A stretch of 24,750 nucleotides of DNA, taken from an uncultured Bacilli bacterium. GTDB taxonomy: Bacteria > Bacillota_I > Bacilli_A > RF39 > UBA660. The position numbers and the translations under genes were made by a program. Shown in pieces: positions 14,507 to 21,524 of this stretch. A model generated the notes under the pieces. It did no database searches, was not told the origin of the DNA, and was given only the letters and a program-made list of their open reading frames with translations. The DNA lies in contig CAJUNF010000023.1 of assembly GCA_910587775.1 (NCBI GenBank), positions 1 to 24,750 of the forward strand, in the 5' to 3' direction. Each line of letters opens with the position of its first letter. Positions within the stretch are counted from its first letter, which is position 1.

Positions 14507-16291
14507 ATGTTTAAAGATAAATTAAGCCTTGTTCCTCACTTACCAGGTTCATACCAAATGAAAAATGCAAGTGGAGTAATTATATATGTAGGAAAAGCAA
14601 AAGATCTTCATCGCCGTGTATCCTCTTACTTTAATCGCACTCATACAGGTAAAACAGCTAAAATGGTTAGTGAAATAGCAGATTTTACTTACATTGTAGC
14701 TGGAAGCGAAACAGAAGCATTTATAATGGAAATTAATTTAATTAAACAATATGATCCCAAATACAATATTTTATTGAAAGATGATAAAAGCTATCCTTAT
14801 ATTGAATATATTTCAAAACCATTTCCTAAATTAAAAGTTTCAAGATACTTAAATATCAAAAAGAAAGATAATAAAAAACTATTTGGTCCATATCCCAATG
14901 CCTATGCTGCAAGAAAAATTGTCAATTTATTAAATCGATTATATCCTCTAAAAAAATGTGATGGAAATCCTAAAAAAGTTTGTCTTTACTATCACATTGG
15001 AGAATGTTTAGGATATTGTGAAAAAAAGTTAGATCAAGAAAAATTAATTCAAATGGAAAAAGATATTTTAAGTTTTTTAAATGGAAATGATAAAATTTTA
15101 ACAGACAAGATAAAAGAGAAAATTAATACATATAGTGAAACTCTAAATTTTGAAATGGCTTTAGAATTAAAAAAAGAATTAGATTACATTAGTGTTGTAC
15201 TAGACAAACAAAAAGTAGAACTTCATGATTTATTAAATCGAGACATTATAGGATTTTTCTTTGATAAAGGTTATATTAGTACTCAAATATTTTTCTTGCG
15301 TAACGGAAAATTAGTAGGAGGAACTACAGATATTTTTCCTGTAATTAGTGAAGCAATTGATGAAATAGAAACCTACATTCTAAATTTTTATTCACGTCAT
15401 GAAATTCCTAAAGAAATATTAATGAGTCAAGAACTAAATCAAGAAGTAATAGGAACCATATTAAAAACAAAATGCATTTATCCAACAAGAGGGCCAAAGA
15501 AAAAATTATTAGATATGGCAGAATTAAATGCTAAAATAAATTTAGAAAATGAATTAGAATTAACTTTAAAAGATGAATACAAAACAGAACAAGCAAACGA
15601 AGATTTAAAAGAAATTTTAAAATTACCAGTATTAGATCGCATTGACTTATTTGATAACTCAAATCTTTTTGGTGATTTTTCTGTTAGTGGAATGGTAGTA
15701 TTTAAAAATGGCCGACCTGCTAAAAATGAATACCGAAAATATAAAATCAGTATTGATAAAAACGATGATTATAATACTATGAAAGAAGTTATTTATAGAA
15801 GATATTATAGAGCACTTTTAGAAAAAACTGAACTTCCTGATTTAATTATAGTAGATGGTGGAATTAATCAAATAAATGCCTGTAAAAGTGTATTAGAAGA
15901 TTTGAATTTGAAAATTAAAGTTTGTGGACTTCGTAAAAACGATAAACATAGAACCAATGATTTATTAGATGGAACAACTTATGAAGAAATCCAAATTTTA
16001 AAAGACAGCAATGTATTTCACTATTTAACTAGAATGCAAGATGAAGTACATAGATACACAATAAGTTATCATAGAACAATTAGAAGTAAAGGAAGTATCA
16101 GTAGTATACTAGATAATATTGAAGGAATTGGATCTAAGCGAAAAAAAGAATTAATCAAACATTTTGGAAGTGTAACCAAAATGGAAAAATCATCTTTAGA
16201 AGAGCTTTCAAAAATAATTCCAATGGAAATAGCCCAAAACTTACAACGTTACCTAAAAGCCAGAAAAGAATCTATTAACAACAAAGAATAA
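14507..16291 (+). CDS. uvrC: Excinuclease ABC subunit C
   Basis: UvrC makes both incisions beside DNA lesions in nucleotide excision repair. The 594-residue protein has the full set of domains. The GIY-YIG nuclease covers about 10-90 (PGSYQM, IIYVGKAKDLHRR). A Cys cluster lies near 150-171 (KKCDGNPKKVCLYYHIGECLGYC). The UvrB-binding UVR helix covers about 203-238. The RNase H-like nuclease covers about 250-530 (DLFDNSNLFGDFSVSGMVVF, LIIVDGGINQI, and the DEVHRYTISYHR segment). A C-terminal helix-hairpin-helix follows (DNIEGIGSKRKKELIKHFGS). GGAGGT supports the start. Its distance from trxA, across one minus-strand gene, reflects the trxA-uvrC order of other Firmicutes. Confidence 0.97.
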   Translation: MFKDKLSLVPHLPGSYQMKNASGVIIYVGKAKDLHRRVSSYFNRTHTGKTAKMVSEIADFTYIVAGSETEAFIMEINLIKQYDPKYNILLKDDKSYPYIEYISKPFPKLKVSRYLNIKKKDNKKLFGPYPNAYAARKIVNLLNRLYPLKKCDGNPKKVCLYYHIGECLGYCEKKLDQEKLIQMEKDILSFLNGNDKILTDKIKEKINTYSETLNFEMALELKKELDYISVVLDKQKVELHDLLNRDIIGFFFDKGYISTQIFFLRNGKLVGGTTDIFPVISEAIDEIETYILNFYSRHEIPKEILMSQELNQEVIGTILKTKCIYPTRGPKKKLLDMAELNAKINLENELELTLKDEYKTEQANEDLKEILKLPVLDRIDLFDNSNLFGDFSVSGMVVFKNGRPAKNEYRKYKISIDKNDDYNTMKEVIYRRYYRALLEKTELPDLIIVDGGINQINACKSVLEDLNLKIKVCGLRKNDKHRTNDLLDGTTYEEIQILKDSNVFHYLTRMQDEVHRYTISYHRTIRSKGSISSILDNIEGIGSKRKKELIKHFGSVTKMEKSSLEELSKIIPMEIAQNLQRYLKARKESINNKE

Positions 16292-16301
16292 TTTCTTCTT
16301 C

Positions 16302-16330
16302 TTTAAAACATCTAGGAAACATAGTATAAT
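16302..16330 (+). promoter_or_regulatory. Promoter of rnfC-rnfD
   Basis: TTTAAA (16302-16307), a 17-bp spacer and a perfect TATAAT (16325-16330) in the gap after uvrC. AGGTGA lies five bases before the rnfC ATG. Confidence 0.6.
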
Positions 16331-16345
16331 AAAAAAGGTGAAAGA

Positions 16346-17506
16346 ATGAAAAGATATTTAACATTAAAAAAGGATTTTAACATAAAATTACAAAGTGAAA
16401 TAACAAAATATTTAACACCAAAATATATTTATTTACCAATTGAATCAGAAGATGAAATACATTCAAATATTATGGTAAAAAAAGAGGAAAAAATTAGTAC
16501 AAATTTAATACCTCCTGTTTCTGGAAAAATAGTAGGAATGAAATACTGCTTAACCGAAAAAGGAAAAGTAACAAAATGTTTAACAATTTTAAATGATTAC
16601 AAAGAAACAATGTTTGAACGCCATTCCATAAGAAAAAAAATGACTAAAGTTTCTTTAGAAGAAATGCTAATTGAATTAAAAGAATTTCACTATAATGACT
16701 TAGCAGATAAAATTTTTGAAAAAAAAGAAGCTAAAATTCTTTTATTAAACGGACTAGAAGATGAGCCTTATGTAGCAAATGAAATATTTATTGGAAAAGA
16801 ATATACAAATATGGTTTTAGAAACTTTGGATGCTTTAAAAGACATCGTGGGAATTAAAACTGTTAAAATAATTATTAAAAATAATGATCGAGAGGGAATC
16901 GAAGCTTATACTAACTTTCTTGGAACATACCCAGATATGGAATTAATTTATGTCCCAGATTACTATTTAATAGGGAACAATGATTTCCTAAAAGAATACC
17001 TTCATATTAAAGAGAGTAATTTAATTATTAGGCCAAGTGAATTAAGAATTATATATAATACAATCAAACGACGTCGTTATACAACTGAATCTATTTTTAC
17101 TATTAGTGGAAATGCCATTAAAAATCCACAAATTATTGAAGCTAAAATTGGTTCTCCTTTAAACGAAATTATGGAACAATATATTCATTTAGAAGAAAAA
17201 GACTTTCTAATTTATGTAAATGGAATTATGAAAGGATCCAATTTAGAATATGAAAATCTTATTGTTACACCAGAATTAAAATCTCTTTTAATTATGAAAA
17301 ATATTCCTATAAAAGAAAATGATTGTATTAATTGTGGTAAGTGCTACCAAGTGTGCCCAGTAGGATGTAATCCAAGAGCATATTTAAAAAATCATAAAAA
17401 GAGAGAAGTAGAAAGTTGCATTGATTGTAGTTTATGTACTTATATTTGTCCATCTTTTATTAATTTACGAAAGGTTATAAATGGTGATAAAAATGAACAA
17501 AACTAG
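16346..17506 (+). CDS. rnfC: RnfC-like ferredoxin-type electron transport subunit, degenerate
   Basis: RnfC is the peripheral iron-sulfur and flavin subunit of the Rnf/Rsx ferredoxin:NAD oxidoreductase. Support comes from the N-terminal barrel-sandwich motif PPVSGKIVGMK, a later LLNGLEDEPYVANE matching the family's NGaECEPYltaD, and two C-terminal [4Fe-4S] motifs. These are CINCGKCYQVCP (Cys327, 330, 333, 337, with a further Cys341) and CIDCSLCTYICP (Cys358, 361, 364, 368). The glycine-rich GxGGAxFPT segment expected before the NGaECEPY region is absent; the stretch FHYNDLADKIFEKK stands there. So FMN/NADH binding is doubtful while both clusters look intact. At 386 residues it is shorter than the usual 430 or more. 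It overlaps rnfD and has its own promoter. Confidence 0.82.
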   Translation: MKRYLTLKKDFNIKLQSEITKYLTPKYIYLPIESEDEIHSNIMVKKEEKISTNLIPPVSGKIVGMKYCLTEKGKVTKCLTILNDYKETMFERHSIRKKMTKVSLEEMLIELKEFHYNDLADKIFEKKEAKILLLNGLEDEPYVANEIFIGKEYTNMVLETLDALKDIVGIKTVKIIIKNNDREGIEAYTNFLGTYPDMELIYVPDYYLIGNNDFLKEYLHIKESNLIIRPSELRIIYNTIKRRRYTTESIFTISGNAIKNPQIIEAKIGSPLNEIMEQYIHLEEKDFLIYVNGIMKGSNLEYENLIVTPELKSLLIMKNIPIKENDCINCGKCYQVCPVGCNPRAYLKNHKKREVESCIDCSLCTYICPSFINLRKVINGDKNEQN

Positions 17507-18494
17507 ACCATATCTCCATTATGATTTAGAAAATTCTCATTATTTTCATTTAGGAATAGTTTTACTTCCTTTAATTATTTATGGTTGTTATAAAAATGGT
17601 TTATTACCTTTACTAAACAATGATATATCAATATTTGAATTTGTAAGACCATTGTTATTTCCTATAATTGGTTTTGGTGTAGGATTATTAGTTGATTATG
17701 TTATATGGTGGAATAGCAAAGAAGAAACCATTTTTAATAATACCCCTTATTATGGAGTATTAATTACAATGACACTTCCAATTCATGCAAATATATTTGT
17801 AGTAGCCATTTTACTCTTTTTTTCTTTCCTGTTATTAAATAAAATAAAAAAAAGTAAATGGAAACCTAGTTTGTTATTTACAACCAGAATGATATTTTTT
17901 CTTATCTTTAGTCTTATAGCACATGTATCATTTAAAAATGCTACAGAACAAACAAATATGGTTCTATATTCCTTATTAGATGTTTTCTTTGGTAGAAATA
18001 TCGGAGGTATTCATTCTACTAGCATTTTTTGGATGTTGTTTGCATTTTTTATTTTATGGTTTGACTTTTATTATAAAAAAGAAATTCCTCTAATTCTTAT
18101 TATTACGTTTATTTGTTTCTCATTTTTATTTGAATTTATATTTCCAACAGGTAATTTTTTAAAAGCAATCTTAAATCCTTCTGTTTGGTTTGCTGCTATT
18201 TTTTACGCAACAGATTCTACCTCATCACCTTATACTGAATCTGGCAAAATTATTTATGCAGTTTCTATTGGAATATTGTGCTTTTTTATAACTAGATGGT
18301 TCTCTGAACAAGAAGGAATCTATATAAGTATTTTTATTATTTCTCTTTTAGTAAATTTTATAGACTCTTTTGCTTATAAATTGGAGAAAAAAAATAAGAA
18401 GTTTTGTCGATTCTTAATTTTAAAAAAAGAAAATTTTATCAAACAGGAAGCTAAGAAATTTGAAATTCCTAAATTAAAAAAAGAAAGTTTGTAA
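17481..18494 (+). CDS. rnfD: RnfD-like membrane subunit
   Basis: The 337-residue protein is mostly membrane helices (about ten) and follows the RnfD/NqrB/RsxD family. An early FN..PYYGVLITMTLP segment is present. LLDVFFGRNIGGIHSTS resembles the family's LLDLFIGNxPGSIGETS. SVWFAAIFYATDSTSSPYTESGKIIY resembles the FMAtDPvTSPxT..G segment. RnfD normally carries FMN bonded to Thr in a SGAT motif. Here the matching place (HVSFKNATEQT, just before LLDVFFG) keeps a Thr but not the Ser-Gly, so covalent flavin is uncertain. It overlaps rnfC by 26 bases. A second ATG at 17493 with GGTGAT before it is an equally good start. A strong terminator follows, so the unit is rnfC-rnfD only. Confidence 0.82.
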   Translation: MVIKMNKTRPYLHYDLENSHYFHLGIVLLPLIIYGCYKNGLLPLLNNDISIFEFVRPLLFPIIGFGVGLLVDYVIWWNSKEETIFNNTPYYGVLITMTLPIHANIFVVAILLFFSFLLLNKIKKSKWKPSLLFTTRMIFFLIFSLIAHVSFKNATEQTNMVLYSLLDVFFGRNIGGIHSTSIFWMLFAFFILWFDFYYKKEIPLILIITFICFSFLFEFIFPTGNFLKAILNPSVWFAAIFYATDSTSSPYTESGKIIYAVSIGILCFFITRWFSEQEGIYISIFIISLLVNFIDSFAYKLEKKNKKFCRFLILKKENFIKQEAKKFEIPKLKKESL

Positions 18495-18495
18495 A

Positions 18496-18535
18496 AAAAA
18501 GAACTCAGATTTTAGTAAAATGAGTTCTTTTTTTG
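18496..18535 (+). terminator. Terminator of rnfC-rnfD
   Basis: A long stem of an A-run plus AGAACTCA (18501-18508) pairs with TGAGTTCT (18522-18529) plus a T-run. An inner TTTT/AAAA pairing extends it. It isolates rnfCD from the surface-protein genes. Confidence 0.85.
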
Positions 18536-18539
18536 TTAC

Positions 18540-18569
18540 TTTACAAAAGAATTATTGAAAGTTTATAGT
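18540..18569 (+). promoter_or_regulatory. Promoter of the thioester adhesin-sortase cassette
   Basis: TTTACA (18540-18545), an 18-bp spacer and TATAGT (18564-18569), 31 bases before the first gene, whose ribosome binding site is AGGTGA (18591-18596). Confidence 0.55.
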
Positions 18570-18575
18570 ATGCAC

Positions 18576-18586
18576 TGCGATTCGCA
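18576..18586. promoter_or_regulatory. Palindrome TGCGA-T-TCGCA in the leader of the cassette
   Basis: An 11-base palindrome with 5-base arms and one central base lies between the -10 box and the ribosome binding site, near the expected transcription start. It is GC-rich in an AT-rich stretch, so an operator or a small leader hairpin is possible. Confidence 0.35.
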
Positions 18587-18599
18587 AGAAAGGTGAAAT

Positions 18600-20021
18600 A
18601 TGAAAAAAGGAAAAAAATATTTAGTGTTTGCTTGCTTTATTTTTTTGCTAATGAAAAATATAACAAAAGCACAAAATCAATTCTCATTAGAAAAAGATCC
18701 AAATGGTAGTACCTATATGATCATAAAAGGAGAACATAAATGGCAATTATATTTTCATCTTATTCGTGATAATAGTTCAAATGATCTTTTATATTGCTTA
18801 GAACCAGGTGTAGCTTTAAGTGAAGAGGCTTATGAAGAGCTAAACGAATGGGAATATGAAAAACTAAATTTAGATGAAACAGATAAAAATTATATTACTA
18901 AAGTAGCATACTTTGGATGGAATAATAAAGATCATCAAGATTTAAATTATTATTATGCTGCTCAATTATTGATTTGGGAAAAAATTATTCCTGAAGATTG
19001 GAAAATATTTTTTACAGATCGATTAGGAGGGTATGCTATTACACCGTTTGAAAAAGAAAAGGAAGAAATTTTAGAATTAATACGAAATGACGAAAAAATA
19101 CCTTCCTTTGCCAATCAAACTTATGAATATTTAAAAAGCTTGCCTCAAGTATTAATTGATCATGAATCATCACTAAAATCTTACAAAATGGTTCCAAATG
19201 ATTCAGTGAAGTTAACAATAAACGAAAATAAAATTCACATAGAGAAAGTGTTTGAAAAAGAAGCAACTTTAACTTTTCAAAAAGAATATGAAGGAGAACC
19301 TCTGAAATTTTATTATAGAAGTGATGGGCAAAATGTTTTAAAAAGAGGGTCTCTCCTCCCAAAATCATTTCAAATCCATTTAAAACCTTATGAAACAGAA
19401 TTTGAAATCTTGAAAATAGATGAAGAGAAAAAAGGTATTTCAGATGTAGTGTTTGAATTAAGTCAAAAAAAGGATGGAGAAAAAATATTTTTAAAAAATC
19501 TTACTACAGATGAAAATGGAAAAATAAAAATTTCTAATTTGGAATTAGGAGATTATTGCATTCGGGAGATAAGTGCACCAAAAGAGTATGATATTAATCC
19601 AAAAGAACAATGCTTTTCTTTAACAAAAGAAGAAAAAAAGAAAAGTCTCACCATTACAAATTATTGGAAAAAAACAAAACTAATTTTATTAAAAATTGAT
19701 GCAGACACAAAGGAAACTTTAAAAAAGGTACATTTTCAAGTTAAAAAACAAGACCAAATTCTATTTGATGGGTTTACAAACGAGCAAGGAATAATCGTAC
19801 TTGAGAATTTAACAAAAGGAACTTATGAAATATTAGAAATAGAAACAATTGATGGCTACAAATTAGAAAAAGAAGCAAAAATCATTGTAATAGATGGTAC
19901 AGAAGAGGAAATAAAAATTACGATAAAAAATCATAAATTAACAAACGTACCAAATACCAAAGAACAAGCAAGTTATAATATTAATCCGATATTTTATGAA
20001 GAAAGGAAAAAGAAAAAATGA
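18600..20021 (+). CDS. Thioester-domain surface protein with two SpaA/Cna-B repeats
   Basis: A 473-residue secreted protein with a signal peptide (about 1-24). The next part matches bacterial thioester domains, which covalently bind host surfaces through a Cys-Gln thioester: YCLEPG supplies Cys66 and YYAAQLLIWE supplies Gln122. A linker domain (about 190-262) follows. Two SpaA/Cna-B beta domains come next (about 266-354 and 360-446). Each has candidates for an internal isopeptide bond: Lys272/Glu323/Asn354 and Lys365/Glu413/Asn444. A sortase-like motif VPNT (450-453) and a positive tail ERKKKK end the protein. The membrane helix expected between motif and tail is missing; only about 13 polar or mixed residues stand there. 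It is the first gene of a three-gene unit, overlapping the next by ATGA. Thioester and isopeptide bonds are inferred from motif placement. Confidence 0.82.
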   Translation: MKKGKKYLVFACFIFLLMKNITKAQNQFSLEKDPNGSTYMIIKGEHKWQLYFHLIRDNSSNDLLYCLEPGVALSEEAYEELNEWEYEKLNLDETDKNYITKVAYFGWNNKDHQDLNYYYAAQLLIWEKIIPEDWKIFFTDRLGGYAITPFEKEKEEILELIRNDEKIPSFANQTYEYLKSLPQVLIDHESSLKSYKMVPNDSVKLTINENKIHIEKVFEKEATLTFQKEYEGEPLKFYYRSDGQNVLKRGSLLPKSFQIHLKPYETEFEILKIDEEKKGISDVVFELSQKKDGEKIFLKNLTTDENGKIKISNLELGDYCIREISAPKEYDINPKEQCFSLTKEEKKKSLTITNYWKKTKLILLKIDADTKETLKKVHFQVKKQDQILFDGFTNEQGIIVLENLTKGTYEILEIETIDGYKLEKEAKIIVIDGTEEEIKITIKNHKLTNVPNTKEQASYNINPIFYEERKKKK

Positions 20022-20932
20022 AAAAAATAATGTTTTTAATAATCGCTTTTATTTTGTTAATTTCTAATGCGAAAGCAGAAAATCTAAATTTTAGAACAAA
20101 TATATTAGCATTTAATACATACATAATGGAAGATAAAACAAATGTTTTTGCTATTTTAACAAATAACATAAATGAAAAAATCCTATTTACTTTGCATCCT
20201 AATAATAACCCAACTTATACTACTAACTATCAAAAAGAAAAATACAACTTAGACGAATTAGAGGATTCATTAAAAGAAAAAATAAAAGCTTCGATATATG
20301 AAACAGAAACTGCTGAGAATTTTGAAACACAAATGTATTTTTATATTCATACCCAAATGTTAATATGGAAGTCTTTTCATCCATCACTAAATCTTCAAAT
20401 GGGGCCAGAGATGAAAGAATATGCTGGAACTTTAGAAAAATACAAAGTGGAATTAGAAAAAAGAGTAAATTTTATTCCAGAATGGATAAAAGACTATGAA
20501 ATGGAAGATTTGCTAAATATACCTAAAGAAGAAGGCTATAATCTAACAAGTAAAGACTGCAAAATAGAATCTACAAACGATCAATATATTATTTCAGAAT
20601 GTAAAAAAGATGCTCAAATAATTGTACAGGAAACAAAAGAAGAGTCTTTGATAATTTATGAAAATGCTGATGAAAAATATATAGAAGGAATAAGTCCACG
20701 AAGTTGGGTTTTAAATATTACAAGAAAAGAAAATATAAAAGAAGAAAATATAGAAGAAAATAATGTTCCAAATGAGGAAGAACAAGAAAGAGAAGAAAAT
20801 AAAGATGAAACAATAGACCAAAAAAATGAAAGTTATACAATTACAAATGTTCCAAATACAAAAGAAACGAATCAGGTAATGATATGGCTAACATTAATAA
20901 TCGTATTAAATTTGTATCTTACAAGAAAGTAA
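20018..20932 (+). CDS. Thioester-domain paralogue without the Cys, sortase-anchored
   Basis: A 304-residue secreted protein: signal peptide (1-20, ending NAKA), a domain, an acidic Glu/Lys/Asn stalk (about 235-272) and a typical cell-wall sorting signal (VPNT at 278-281, hydrophobic 287-301, tail TRK). The domain is a diverged copy of the thioester region of the gene before it. YFYIHTQMLIWK (Gln113) aligns with YYYAAQLLIWE, and ILFTLHPN aligns with LLYCLEPG, so Thr58 stands where the Cys should be. The spacing is the same (55 against 56 residues). The part around 178-234 parallels that protein's linker domain. SpaA domains are lacking. It should not form a thioester and may be the wall anchor or partner. 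Its ATG overlaps the previous stop. Confidence 0.72.
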   Translation: MKKIMFLIIAFILLISNAKAENLNFRTNILAFNTYIMEDKTNVFAILTNNINEKILFTLHPNNNPTYTTNYQKEKYNLDELEDSLKEKIKASIYETETAENFETQMYFYIHTQMLIWKSFHPSLNLQMGPEMKEYAGTLEKYKVELEKRVNFIPEWIKDYEMEDLLNIPKEEGYNLTSKDCKIESTNDQYIISECKKDAQIIVQETKEESLIIYENADEKYIEGISPRSWVLNITRKENIKEENIEENNVPNEEEQEREENKDETIDQKNESYTITNVPNTKETNQVMIWLTLIIVLNLYLTRK

Positions 20933-21426
20933 TTTCGGTATTTCTAATCTTTTTGTGTATTTTAGTTATGATTAATCATCATGATACAGTCCTAACAACA
21001 TCAACAAAAAATATTATAATGGATCAATACATGGAAAAACAAATTACACTATATGGTATTTTAGAAATTCCAAATATTAAAGTAAAACAACCTATCTATC
21101 CTAAAAATGCCAAAGAAAATAATGTAGATAAAAATATTATGCTACTAGAAGAAACAGATAAATTTATTGCTCTAGCAGCACATTCTGGAAATGGCATACA
21201 TGCTTATTTTCGAGATTTAAACAAAATTTCTTTAAACGATAAAATTTTGCTATTTAAAGAAAATAAAACATATGAATATGTTTTGGATAAAAAAGAAGAG
21301 GTAATAAAAAATGGAACAGTTGAAATTGAAATCTTTGAAACAAACTACTTGATTCTTATTACTTGTAGTAAAACAAAAGATAATATTCAAGAGGTTTATT
21401 ATGCAAAATTATCAAAAATATACTAA
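20884..21426 (+). CDS. Sortase, catalytic Arg apparently replaced
   Basis: A 180-residue sortase: membrane anchor (about 14-30), then the beta-barrel starting YGILEIPNIKVKQPIY, the His motif LAAHSG (His100), FRDLNKISLNDKI, and the Cys motif LILITCS (Cys161). These give the transpeptidase His and Cys. Sortases also use an Arg a few residues after the Cys motif; here the expected place reads NIQEVYY, with Gln169, and there is no Arg anywhere after Cys161. The class cannot be fixed by eye. It overlaps the preceding surface-protein gene by 49 bases; AGGT precedes the ATG. Its natural substrates are presumably the two VPNT proteins encoded just upstream. A strong terminator ends the unit. Confidence 0.88.
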   Translation: MANINNRIKFVSYKKVISVFLIFLCILVMINHHDTVLTTSTKNIIMDQYMEKQITLYGILEIPNIKVKQPIYPKNAKENNVDKNIMLLEETDKFIALAAHSGNGIHAYFRDLNKISLNDKILLFKENKTYEYVLDKKEEVIKNGTVEIEIFETNYLILITCSKTKDNIQEVYYAKLSKIY

Positions 21427-21464
21427 AAAAGTGCAAAAAAAATTAAAAATTTGCACTTTTTTTG
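21425..21464 (+). terminator. Terminator of the sortase cassette
   Basis: AAAAAAGTGCAAA (21425-21437) pairs with TTTGCACTTTTTT (21450-21462) around an AT-rich loop that can pair further, ending in a T-run. It directly follows the sortase stop codon. Confidence 0.9.
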
Positions 21465-21524
21465 ATGAAAAAAAAGGAAATTAGTTAGAAACCATTAATA
21501 AATAATAGTGTAGGGAGGATGATT

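Noticed and set aside
19990..20080. Possible programmed -1 frameshift fusing the two thioester-domain genes, which would supply the missing membrane helix from the second signal peptide.
   Set aside because: The A-run GAAAAAATGA is not a full slippery heptamer in the needed frame, no downstream stem-loop is evident, and the second gene has its own complete signal peptide and an ATGA coupled start, the ordinary arrangement.
18600..21426. The surface cassette as a horizontally acquired island or mobile element.
   Set aside because: Base composition and codon use look like those of the neighbours, and no integrase, transposase or flanking repeats are visible.
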